Source: Geobacter sp.
GTDB taxonomy: Bacteria > Desulfobacterota > Desulfuromonadia > Geobacterales > DSM-12255
Direction of reading: 5' to 3'
Assembly (NCBI GenBank): GCA_009684525.1
Contig: WKKR01000001.1
Location: 1,178,001-1,242,000 of the forward strand
Length of the DNA: 64,000 nucleotides
In this document: in pieces, positions 33,934 to 44,500 of the stretch
Layout: each line of letters opens with the position of its first letter
Position numbering within the stretch: position 1 is the first letter of the stretch
Program-made: the position numbers and the translations under genes
The notes under the pieces: model-generated
What the model saw: the letters and a program-made list of their open reading frames with translations, nothing else
Database searches by the model: none
What the model was told of the DNA's origin: nothing

Positions 33934-35279
33934 AGTAATCTCCTCCTATACAAGTTGAATTTTACTTAATATTATATGTACATAGTAATTCTTGTTCAGT
34001 TTGTGGATCTAGGACGGGACGTATAGAGATGTCCACACCTGTTTCGACATTATTTTTGAGGTCCCAAAACAAGACGTTATAATTTAGTGCAATAAGGCCA
34101 GCATTATCTGATGGAGTCATAGTGTGATTATCCTCATATATTTCATTATAAAATTCTTCTGAAAATGCTACAGATGAAAGGCCTGGAGTAAATAACCAAA
34201 CACCGTCAGGACCAAGCCGTTTTCTCTCTATCGATAGTCCATTGTCTTCAATATCTAGTAATATTTTAACAATGATCGGCTGTTTAAAGCCGTTTATATT
34301 CTGAGTATTGTTATATAGTTGGTATACTGTATCTTTACGTTTTCCTAATTCGATGTTCTTATTATATTCATTCCATTTATAATCTAGGTTTATTTTCCGT
34401 TGTGCTATATTCTTAGCTGTATTGCCTTGTGTGAAATATAGTCGCTGATTGTCATATGCCATTTCCCGTAATCTTTCGAACAAATTCCGCTTCTGTTCAG
34501 AAGTATTGGCAAATTCAGTCGGGACGGGAACGGTGGCTTGGGGAAGCTTCTTCCAGACTTCTTCGCAAACTTGGACTTTGTCACGGTTTAAGGGGGCTTC
34601 AGATTTTACGCTTTTTGCCGAACGCACTAAGGTCTTAAGCTGCTCCAACTGCTCGTTCAACCGCTGCATGACCACTTCCTGGGTGGGACCGACTGCCGTG
34701 GGCGATGTGGCGCGGGCAAAGGCGGAGGTATACTGCAGTTCCTTGATCCGTGTCTGGTACGAATTTGTGAGACACTCTGTCCTGGCTGCACAGGGAGATT
34801 TCTGGGGCTTCAGGCCGGTCAGCCACTCGCGCTGGCTACTAACGAGTTTCTTCAACTCCTTCGGGCGATCTTTCACTTCAGTCTTGGCTTTAGCGTAGGC
34901 AGCAGCCATCTCTTCATCCAGCTTCGACAGTGTCGGATCAGCGCAGACGGTCTTTTCCATCACGCTTTTGGCCTTGGCGCAGTCAAAGCTTGCCCCGTGT
35001 GCCTGTCCGACAGCCAATCCCATAGCAAGCGGCAGCGCCGCTGCTACGGCAATCAATCCCTTCTTGATTCCAGTGAACATGCTCATGTTGCCCTCCTTTC
35101 GGATTCAATTTCGTAGGTAAAATTTTGCTGTTTCTAAAAATCCTGTCCCACTGGGTGATGAGTGAGCGGTAGCTGTCGTCGATGAGCAGGTTGTCGGCGT
35201 TGGCAGTCGGGATAATTATTCCGCACTCTCTTCGCCATCCTTTGCCTCCTGCTCCACCACCCCCATCATCCGCGGCTGC
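32404..35279. repeat. Long direct repeat, left copy (about 2.9 kb)
   Basis: Matches 47362-50237 at a constant offset of 14,958 bp. Both encoded proteins are identical over the shared part and I saw no base difference in the stretches compared. It covers the toxin N-terminus, the immunity gene and the 3' tip of the ABC transporter gene. Confidence 0.9.
33962..35086 (-). CDS. Secreted LprI-domain protein, putative lysozyme-immunity (duplicate)
   Basis: 374 residues, identical in sequence to the protein at 48920-50044. A signal peptide (residues 1-31) precedes an LprI/DUF1311 domain with four conserved cysteines; the C-terminal 160 residues have no recognised family and are AT-rich in codon use. 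GGAGGG stands before the ATG. It precedes the truncated toxin copy by 28 bp, the same spacing as in the intact pair. Predicted to be exported and to block the lysozyme domain encoded next to it. Confidence 0.82.
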   Translation of the reverse strand: MSMFTGIKKGLIAVAAALPLAMGLAVGQAHGASFDCAKAKSVMEKTVCADPTLSKLDEEMAAAYAKAKTEVKDRPKELKKLVSSQREWLTGLKPQKSPCAARTECLTNSYQTRIKELQYTSAFARATSPTAVGPTQEVVMQRLNEQLEQLKTLVRSAKSVKSEAPLNRDKVQVCEEVWKKLPQATVPVPTEFANTSEQKRNLFERLREMAYDNQRLYFTQGNTAKNIAQRKINLDYKWNEYNKNIELGKRKDTVYQLYNNTQNINGFKQPIIVKILLDIEDNGLSIERKRLGPDGVWLFTPGLSSVAFSEEFYNEIYEDNHTMTPSDNAGLIALNYNVLFWDLKNNVETGVDISIRPVLDPQTEQELLCTYNIK

Positions 35280-35557
35280 TTCGGCTCTGCAGCGAATCGG
35301 AACACTTCGTCCACCTGGAGCCCTTTGGGTAACTGGTGGGTGATGAAGAGCATCGTCACCTTTCCCTTCAGGGCGTTGACCGTGGCGGCGAAATGCTCGG
35401 CCGTCTGCTGGTCGAGGTTGGAGGTCGCTTCGTCGAAGATCAGGATACGGGGGCGCTTGAGTAGCGCTCGGGCGATGGCGATCCGTTGCCGCTGGCCACC
35501 CGAGAGCCCTACCCCCTGCTCACCGATCTCTGATCCCCCAAAGGGACGCCAAACCAC
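35216..35557 (-). pseudogene. 3' fragment of type I secretion ABC transporter gene
   Basis: 113 codons. From [21 protein letters not shown] on it copies the ABC signature, Walker B ([12 protein letters not shown]) and C-terminus of the transporter at 50174-52441. Upstream sequence is unrelated. The last 20 residues before the direct repeat show several differences from the intact gene, so this remnant is older than the conversion that homogenised the repeat. Between it and the immunity gene is a relic of toxin sequence (IDDSYRSLITQWD). Confidence 0.85.
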
Positions 35558-35641
35558 TGTTGGATGCAGAACAGTCCGATCTCTCCACTTGCAGTTATTA
35601 AGCTGCTTGTCATAGGTATATGATGTGGGATTGCTTATCGA

Positions 35642-37060
35642 TTACCGCTCCCGACCAGCCTCCTGGAATGCCTTGGACACCGGAGAAAACAGGTACTCAA
35701 GGACTGAGCGGGTGCCGAGCTTGATTTCAGCAGCGACCTGCATCCCCGGCGTCAGTCCGTGGGCCTTGCCGTCGGTCATGAGTTGTTGGCTGGAAAGCGT
35801 GACCAGGGTCTTGTAGAAAAGCCTGGAGTCGACCTTTTTCCCCGAGTTGTCTTCTTGCGCGGAGAGATTCGCGCTGTCACGGTTATCGCTGGCATCGGCG
35901 CTGACCTGTTCGACCCGGCCATCGATCATGCCATATTTCTGGAAGGTATAGGCGCTGAGTTTGAGCTTGACCTGCTGGTTGGGACGGACAAAGCCCACAT
36001 CCTCGTTGGAGACCCATACCTCGGCCTGCAGTGGCTCGTCGAGCGGCACCAATGTCATGAGGATCGTCCCCGGATCCACGACGGTACCTGCGGTATGGGT
36101 GGCGAGATCCTTGACGACACCGGCCTGGGGTGCTTTTAACTCCAGAAGATCATGCTGGTGCCGTTGCTTGGCGAGTTCCTGTCGAACCTTATCCAGCTGG
36201 CCGGTTGTCTCGACCCGCTCCGTCTGCAGTTGACGCAGGTAATCGGCTGCAATCTGCTCCATTCTCTTCTGGGCCTGGGTGATAATGGCCTGAGAGCTCA
36301 TCATGACGAATTCCTGGGCTCGAAGATCCTGCTCCTTCTCGATACGCTCGCTTCTTTTGGCAGACGTTTCAAGCCTTGACACATGCCCGTCCCTGAGAAG
36401 CTGATCATAGGCGTTCTCCTGCTCCCGGTAGTGCGGCAGAATCTGTTCGAGCTTTTTCTTCACCTCCCGGGCAGAGGCCATTTCCTGCCTGGCCTTTTCC
36501 AGTACGCTTCGCTGCTCATCCAAAGCGGTTTCATTGGAACGCCGATTAGCATTGTATTGTGCATATACCTGGGCATAGAGGTCTGTGGGGTCCCCGATTT
36601 CGCGGTTCAGAGACGTACCCCCCAACTCCGCCTCAATCCGCCGCAAAGTAAGGGTCAGACGGTGATATTCGGACACGATCGATTTTCCCTGGGCATCGGA
36701 CAATACTGCATCCATGCGCAAGAGTACCTCCCCTTTCCGGACCGACTGCCCTTCCCTGACCAGGATTTCCTTCACTATCCCCTGCTCTGCCGGCTGAACG
36801 ATCTTCAGGTACGTCTGCGGCACCAGCTTGCCGTCTGCCACCGCAACGATATCGAGTCGGCCGATGGCAGCCCAGACCAGCAGCCCCGCAAACAGAACAA
36901 TCACCGTTTTCAGCACCGCTCTGCCCAATGGAACGGGAGGCTTCCCCTGAAGACGAACGATGGCAGGAGAAAAATCGAGCGGATCTGTTTCCGAAGTCTT
37001 GAACAGCCGGCCGGATATCCTCGAAAAGAGGGATTGCTTCATTTCGTTCGGTTCTTTCAT
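35642..37060 (-). CDS. HlyD-family type I secretion membrane-fusion protein
   Basis: 472 residues. Cytoplasmic N-terminus, one membrane helix (about residues 50-70), then a lipoyl half-motif (VQPAEQGIVKEILVREGQSVRKGEVLLRMD), a long coiled coil (residues about 130-310), the second lipoyl half (LKAPQAGVVKDLATHTAGTVVDPG) and a beta-barrel domain. It bridges the inner-membrane ABC exporter to a TolC-type outer-membrane channel, whose gene is not in the window. Last intact gene of the secretion operon. Confidence 0.94.
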   Translation of the reverse strand: MKEPNEMKQSLFSRISGRLFKTSETDPLDFSPAIVRLQGKPPVPLGRAVLKTVIVLFAGLLVWAAIGRLDIVAVADGKLVPQTYLKIVQPAEQGIVKEILVREGQSVRKGEVLLRMDAVLSDAQGKSIVSEYHRLTLTLRRIEAELGGTSLNREIGDPTDLYAQVYAQYNANRRSNETALDEQRSVLEKARQEMASAREVKKKLEQILPHYREQENAYDQLLRDGHVSRLETSAKRSERIEKEQDLRAQEFVMMSSQAIITQAQKRMEQIAADYLRQLQTERVETTGQLDKVRQELAKQRHQHDLLELKAPQAGVVKDLATHTAGTVVDPGTILMTLVPLDEPLQAEVWVSNEDVGFVRPNQQVKLKLSAYTFQKYGMIDGRVEQVSADASDNRDSANLSAQEDNSGKKVDSRLFYKTLVTLSSQQLMTDGKAHGLTPGMQVAAEIKLGTRSVLEYLFSPVSKAFQEAGRER

Positions 37061-37084
37061 GGCTGCAGAATCTCCTGAGCATAT

Positions 37085-38308
37085 TCACCAGTTCCGAAAA
37101 GACTGGTGCGCATCTCTATAGCCTGGCAATCGTTCGATGGTCTTGACGAGGCGTTCTATCACAACATCCTGATCGTACTGCGAGTATTTTCGCGCTAGGG
37201 CTCCAGCCTGTTCCCGATAAACCGATTCCACAAGCAAACGGTTCAACGCGGATTCGAATTGTGGGGAAATATTTGAGCGATCCACTCCAATGCCGCTCCC
37301 CAGACGTTCCACATTTCGAGTGCTCAGCCACTGTTCGACGGAAATGGGGATTGCCAGCGTCGGCACGCCGGCGAGCATGGTTGCAGCCATCATTCCGTGA
37401 CCGCCGTGGCTTACGACCACCTGGGCGCGTTTCAGTATCGTTGATATCCTGAGGCGCTGGGTACTGATCTTCAGTCGTTCGCCCGAGAATGCCGTCCGAT
37501 CTGTATCGCTGATACCTGGAATGACGACGATGACGTTCGCACCACTCTTCTTCAGTACCTCCATGACCGTCGATACCCCCCGGAACGGCCTCAGGTATGC
37601 AAATATGCAGGGTTTACCGTCTTCAATCGGCCAGATCCATTCGTCGCCGTCATCAAGCATGCACAAAGGGCCGATGTAGTACCCGCCACGACGCCCAGGG
37701 TAGTGATCGAGTTCGGGTAGGGTTGCCAGCAGGGAGATGTTGGCCTTGAGGGCTTGTTGCAGGCTATCGGACGCAGGCAACCCCAGCGAAGCAGTGCTCT
37801 CGTTGATAGTATCGAGCAGACCACGCTCCCTCATGAGCAATTCATTGTTGGAAACTTTCAGCCAGGGACGAAAGCAGGGAAACGGGGCCACATCCGGGGG
37901 GAGCTCAAAACCAGTACCGATAGAAATGCACGGGAGACCGGCCATCCTGGCGGCAAGTTGAGCCGACGGCGCATACTGCGCCACGAGCAGATCGGGATGG
38001 ACGATATTGAAGAGATGGTGCCACGATTCAACCAGACCACTCAGGATGTTGACGTCGTCGAATCCGGCTTCAGCCAGGATATCGGCAAAGCTTGCCGGTT
38101 TGCTGACGGTACGTCTGCGGGCTCCGCATGCCGGGGCCTGCAGAAAACGGAAACCGTCGGAGCCCAGGAGATTATGGGCGATCGCGACGTCCTTGACGGC
38201 AAAAAGGACTTCGTGCCCACGCTGCCTCAACCTGCGAGCAATCGGCACCATTTGCGTCAAATGGCCGAAATTAGCGCCCAATTCCCATGCAAAAAGTATC
38301 CTGGTCAT
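37085..38308 (-). CDS. UGT/MGT-like glycosyltransferase
   Basis: 407 residues with a GT-B fold. N-terminal segment MTRILFAWELGANFGHLTQM followed by RRLRQRGHEV, and a C-terminal nucleotide-sugar signature VVSHGGHGMMAATMLAGVP with the downstream QWLSTRNVERLGSGIGVD. Such enzymes glycosylate small molecules or, less often, proteins. It lies between the RTX gene and the hlyD-like gene on the same strand, so it may modify the exported protein or a surface receptor. The substrate cannot be read from sequence. Confidence 0.85.
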   Translation of the reverse strand: MTRILFAWELGANFGHLTQMVPIARRLRQRGHEVLFAVKDVAIAHNLLGSDGFRFLQAPACGARRRTVSKPASFADILAEAGFDDVNILSGLVESWHHLFNIVHPDLLVAQYAPSAQLAARMAGLPCISIGTGFELPPDVAPFPCFRPWLKVSNNELLMRERGLLDTINESTASLGLPASDSLQQALKANISLLATLPELDHYPGRRGGYYIGPLCMLDDGDEWIWPIEDGKPCIFAYLRPFRGVSTVMEVLKKSGANVIVVIPGISDTDRTAFSGERLKISTQRLRISTILKRAQVVVSHGGHGMMAATMLAGVPTLAIPISVEQWLSTRNVERLGSGIGVDRSNISPQFESALNRLLVESVYREQAGALARKYSQYDQDVVIERLVKTIERLPGYRDAHQSFRNW

Positions 38309-38517
38309 GGGGGCAATCCGTCATCAGGTTGTCCCATAGCCTGAAGATGGAACAGACACCGTCTGTTGCCGGAATCCGGCCAAAGCGCAATCAGTTGCCC
38401 CGATGGAGGAACCGACGCTTCGCCCTGCCCGCATGGACGTGCAGATAGAGGAGCGAAAGCGGTCATCAGGCAGCTTCGTGCTACCCTGATTATGTCCCGG
38501 CAAACGAGCACTGCAGA

Positions 38518-41500
38518 CTATCCCAGCGTGACGGCGCCCTCTTGAAGGCCGGAAAGGGTCTTGAGAGCCTGTGGTGCCGTACCGAACTGAGGCTGCGCCA
38601 GCAGATCCTGCGCGGCTGCCAGGCCTATTCCCCCGAGATCACCGTTCTTTCCGTACTGATAGGCCAGGTCTCCGCCGATCGCTTCAGTATCGCTCCCCCC
38701 GAGATGGAACTGAGTAAGAGCACTCGAGAGCGACCAGGAAGTCAGACAGGGATTTGCAGCCAAGGCTTGGTCAAATTTGTCTGCCAATCCTGAAAAGTTG
38801 AATTTCTCCACCTTATTATCGCGTAGCAGGTCATCCCCCCCGGAGTTGAAGTCTTCAGCCGCTTCCTCGATCATCTGCAGCGTAAGAACGTTCCGGTTGC
38901 ACGATGAGTAATACCATCCTTTCAAAGTTACGGTATCCCCACCGGCAGCATCGAGCACCAGATCGAATCCGCTTTTTCTGAAACTCAGATCTGAATACTT
39001 GATGCCACCTCCCAGGCTCAGTACGTTGTCAGTTCCAATATTTCCATACACACAGTCGGCACCGTCACCGCGATTGAACGATATGATATCCACACCAGAA
39101 CCGGTTTCGATAATGTCATTGCCCGTTCCGCCTATGAATTGCTCGTTGCCGCTGCCACCAAGCAGAATATCCGCCCCTGTTCCGCCATCCAGCAGGTTCT
39201 TCCCTGTCCACCCTCTCAGATAGTCGTTGTCCGCGCCTCCCTGGAGGATGTCGTTACCAGCACCTCCATCCATTTTGTCGCTACCGCTACCACCGGACAA
39301 CAGATCATTGCCCGAACTTGCCCAGAGAACATCATTTCCGCTGCCGCCATCGAGAATAGTATCGCCATAACCATATCGATAACTGGTCAGATCGATCAAA
39401 TCGTTACCAGCACCAGTCATAATCCGTTCAACACCCGCGATATTTGGCCCCTGGCACAACAATCCCCGGTCGAGAAAGATTGCATCATCCGAATCGGTCC
39501 CTACTAGTGTGTCAAAATCCTCCCCACCATCATACAGGTCATAACTCATCTTTTTGCCATTAATGAATTCAACGGCAAAACTCCCCCACACTCCCGGACT
39601 GCCCACATTTATCGCAACATCGAACAGGCCGGCAGAATAGTCAGGTGAAAACACCAAAGTATCGTCTCCTTCCCCCGCCAACAGCGTATCGCATCCACCC
39701 CCTCCATCCAGCGTGTCATTGCCGACGCTGCCGGTCAGTGTATCGTTGCCGGCGGTACCGACAATGATCGGCGGTGGAGCAGTTGCCAACAGGAATGTGT
39801 CGTCAACCGCCAGACCGGCTTGATCAGAGACACTTACCCGAATGTCAATGGTGCTCGCGCTTCCTGCCAGCGGCGTACCACTGAAGGTGCCAGTGACGGC
39901 ATCGAACTGCAACCATGCTGGCAGCGGATCGCCATTGGCAAGTGTTGCGGCGTAACTCAACTGGTCACCGGCATCGATATCAACGAAAGTACCTGATGGA
40001 ATCCGGAAGCTGAACGGCTCGCCTTCTATCGCCAACTGGTCGGCCAGGGAAGAGGCAACCACAGGCGCATCGTTGACGTTCTCGACGGTAACAATGAAGC
40101 TGCTTTCCGCAACGGCACCGGAGAGGTCAGTAGCACGTACCATTACTCCGATGTCGCCCACTTCAGAGTTCCCCGGTGTACCGCTAAAAGTGCCGGTGGC
40201 AGCATCGAACTGCAACCAAGACGGCAGCGGATCGCCATTGGCAAGCGTTGCAGCGTAACTCAACTGGTCACCGGCATCGATATCTACGAAAGTACCTGAT
40301 GGAATCTGGAAGCTGAACGGCTCGTCTTCTGTCGCCGAATGGTCGGCCAGGGAAGAGGCAACCACAGGCGCATCGTTGACATTGTTTACCGTCAGAGTAA
40401 CGGTGTGGCTCGCCAGGGCACCGAGCGGGTCGGTTGCGGAGACCGTTAGCGTGAAAGAGCCGACATCCGCATTGCCAGGCGTACCGCTCAGGGTCCGGGT
40501 TGCCGGATCGAAGACGAGCCACTCCGGTGGCATGTCGTAACCGGATGCCTCCACCCGGTAGGTCAACCGGTCGCCGTCGGCATCGCTGAAGGCCGATTCC
40601 GGCAGCAGGAAGACGAACGGCTGGTCCTCGATGGCGGTCAGGTCGGCGAGGAGGCCCTGCGCCGTCGGGGCGCTGTTGGTCAGTTCGCGATAACTGAAAG
40701 TGCGGCCGTCGGAGAATTCGAAGGTATTGATCACCTGCGAACCGTTGGCTCCGGAGGGATCGAAGTTCTGCACGAACACCTCGTCGCCAAAGGAACCGTA
40801 AGATATTCTCAGGGTATTCCCTTCAAGCGAGAGAGTAACATCCTCACGACCGATGCCCTGGCCGAACGTGACGATATTGCCAATACCGTTTTCTGCGGCA
40901 TCAATGATGGTATCTGCACCATCTCCGAGGTTCAGCACATAGGCATCCCGCCCACTACCGCCATCAAGGGTATCACTGCCAACACTGCCGGTCAGGACAT
41001 CGTTGCCATCGCCGCTGTGGAGGAGATCCGCTCCCTCATAGCCATACAGCCGGTCGCCCAGGTTTGTCCCGGAAAGTTCATTGCCATCATTATCCCCTTC
41101 CACCACAAAGGTGTTGCGGACCAATTCCTTGAACGAAAGGGCCGTGCCATCATCGAACAGGAAGGTATCGACCGATCGGGGGCTGCTGTCCACATCGTCC
41201 GGATTGAACCCCGCCAGGTTGATCTCATCCCCATTGTCGAAGGCAATGATCAAGGTGCCTCTGTCGCTGTAACTATCTTCAGGAGGCTCAAACCTAAGGT
41301 GTTGGAGCATATCATCCGCCGTGATCCCCGGGCCGAACCTGAGCGTATTGCCGATCCCTTCTTCCTGGTCATCCTCGATATACAGTACACCATCGCCCTG
41401 ATTGAAGAGATAGGTGTCATCCCCCGCGCCTCCTTCCAGATCGTCCCAGCCCGTTCCGCCGGCCAGCAGATCGTCGCCACTGCCGCCGTAGATGTAGTCA

Positions 41501-44500
41501 TATGTCGCCGTACCCAGCAGGGTCTCGCTGTTATCTGTCCCGATGATGCTGAATCCGTTCCAATCGATCAGTTCATCGTATGAATATGTCGGCCCGTTCT
41601 GCCCGAACCGGAAGTACTCGACAGCCCGGTTGCCGAACGGGTCCATTCGGTCGAACCCGGTCAGGTGTATTTCGTCGCCAGAATCCCGCATCTTCAGGAC
41701 CAGTGTCCCCTTCTCCGGATCGTGAGTCAGATATACCATCCCCATATGCATGCCATCCGGGAGTACAACGGTATTCCATTCGCCCGGAGCGGAAGCATCG
41801 TCTATGGTATCCACTCCATGTCCAGCTTCAAAGAGATAGACATCGTCTCCGCTCCCCCCTTCCAGCAGGTCGTCACCGGCAAGCCCGCGAATCCGGTCGT
41901 CGCCGGGAGTGCCGCCAAGGGTGTCCTGGCCAGGAGTGCCGACGATCTCGAACCCACTCACCAGATCCGAGAAACTCAGGCTCGTGCCGTCTGAAAAGGT
42001 AAAATTCCCCACCGGCTGCGGCATGCCCGGAATATTGGGATCGAATCCCTCGAACCTGATCGCATCGCCGCCGTTACCGACCCGGATCACCAGCGTTCCT
42101 TCTTCAACCTCGGCCCGGATATCCCACGGCATGATGCCATCACCGAACATGATGCCGTTTTCCATGCCGGGAGTGCTGATGTCGACAATGGTGTCTCGTC
42201 CGTCGCCCAGGTTGAACTGGTAGATGTCATTGCCGTTGCCGCCGATCAGCCGGTCGTTGCCGCTGTCGCCATAGAGGGTGTCGTCGCCCATCCCACCGGT
42301 GATGATATCGATGCCGGCGGTCCCTGCGATGGTGGCCCCTTCGTCCGTCGGGGCGGCAAAGGAAATGCCGAGATCCAGGATGTCTTCCTGCTCTGGTTCA
42401 AACCCATCGGAGAAGCTGAAGATATCGATTGCCGTGGTGAGTGTCGGGCGCGAGGGGTCGTAGCCGGCAATTTTGAGCCGGTCTCCCGTGGCGGGGATGT
42501 CGATGATCAGGTATCCCTCAGACACCGAGAATCTGAGATCGGAGAAAGCAATGCCGGGTCCGAACCTGAGGACATTAACGGCGGGGACCCCTCCGTAATC
42601 GCCTCCGTAGCCGCCGTAATCACCGATAACCTCGCCACCGTAACCGTCGCTATCGATGGATGCATCGAGGTAATAATCCTCGATGGTCAGGATGCCGTCG
42701 CCGGCGTTGAACAGATAGGTGTCCGAGCCGTAGCCGCCGACGGCGAGATCGTTACCGGGTCCGGCATGGATAAGGTCGTATCCGTCGCCGCCGTACAGGA
42801 CATCGTCGCCGTCGCCACCATAGATGTCGTCGTTGCCGCCGCCGCCATCTATGCGGTCGCGGCCCGAGGCACCTTCCAGGTAGTCGTCGCCGTCGAACGC
42901 AATGATGAGATCGTTACCTGCCCCTCCGTTCAGCGTGTCGTTCCCCTGCGTGCCGAATACGATGTCGTCGCTGTCTGTGCCGGAACTTACGGCGTTGTAA
43001 TGGGGAGCCGCGAAAACATCGCCGTTTTGAGCGTATGAAACTGCCGGATCTCCACCGGACGGAAGTGTGCTCAGGGTGATATCGTAGGCCTCCGCATTCG
43101 CAAAGATCGACACCGGGTGGGCTTCATCCGAGTTGATGAGCGAGCCGCTCCGGCTCCGCACGAGAGATGCCAGATCGATCAAGGTGATCCGCCCCTCCGC
43201 ATCGACGAACTGGACCCGGTGCAGCGGCAGGGAGGTGTTTTCAGACCAGTCGTCCCTGTTGTACCACGGAGCAGTGACGCTGCCGCCGGTTCCGCTGTCG
43301 ACGAGAATGACGAGATCCCCCTCCGCGTTCAGATAGGCTGAAAGGTCGCCGGGAGCGATCCCGGCGCCGAACAAGAGCGTCTTGACTCCGGAATCGTTCC
43401 AGTACTGGTTTATATAGTCGTTTCCGTCGCCGCGGTTGAACAGGTAGGCATCGTCGCCGGCCCCTCCGGAGATATAATCGTTTCCGGTTCCGCCTGCCAG
43501 CACGTCGTTGCCGTTCCCCCCTCTGAGGTTGTCGTTGCCGCTGTCTCCCGAAATAACATCATTACCGTTGCCGCCTTCTAGCCAGTCGTCGTTGCCTCGC
43601 CCTTTCAGCCGGTCGTCGCCGTTGTTGCCGGATATGTCGTCGTCGGCATTACTTCCCCTGAGGAAGTCGTCGTAGTCGGAGCCCCCTTGGGAACCGGCAA
43701 CACCTCCGTCGGCAAGGGCAACGATCTGCTCCAGGGTCATCTCTGTGCCGTCGGCGAAGCGGAACCGGCGCACCGGTGAGCGGCCGATATCGGAAAAATC
43801 GGCGTTATTGATCTCGATGGCGTCGTCTCCACCGATGCCGATGACCAGTCTCCGATATCCGATATCGGTGGGCTGCGGGTCAGACATGTAATAGCAGGCG
43901 TCGACTTGCACCTGGAGATCGGCAGGCGTAATCCCCGTACCGAACTCAACCGTATCGTCAACACCGTCGCTTACGACCGCGTTCACGAAGTCGAGCCCGT
44001 CCCCCCGTTCGTAGCGGTAGATGTTCGTTCCGGCCCCGCCGAACAGGGTATCGCGGCCGGCGCCGCCGTCTAGGGTGTCGTTGCCGTCATCCCCCTTCAG
44101 ATAGTCGTCGCCGTCGCCGCCGGTGATCAGGTCGTTCCCCCCACCACCGGAGATATTGTCGTTTCCTGCTCCGCCGTCCAGCGTGTCGTCCCCCTCCAAC
44201 CCCAGGATGGTGCTGTTGAGAGCGGTCCCCGTGATAGTGTCGCCATTGAAGGTGCCGACGATCGTCTCTCCGAAAACAGGAGTGCCGATGATCATGTCAA
44301 CGTCGGACCTGGTCAGAACCGTGCCGTCGTCGAAAAAGAATTGTTCGATCATGCCCGTTGAGTTCATGATCCGCAACGAGTCGGCAGAGTCGTTTAGGCG
44401 GACGAGCAGGTCGTTGCCGTCGCGGGAAAAAACGACGTCGTTCGTGGCGATACCGGGAAGGAACCGGACGGTATCGACATCCACCAATCTCATCTCTTCC

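Noticed and set aside
38305-38511. 68-codon GTG-start frame between the RTX and glycosyltransferase genes, overlapping the latter by 4 nt
   Set aside because: No ribosome site, no recognisable motif, odd composition; possibly a leader peptide, but not supportable.
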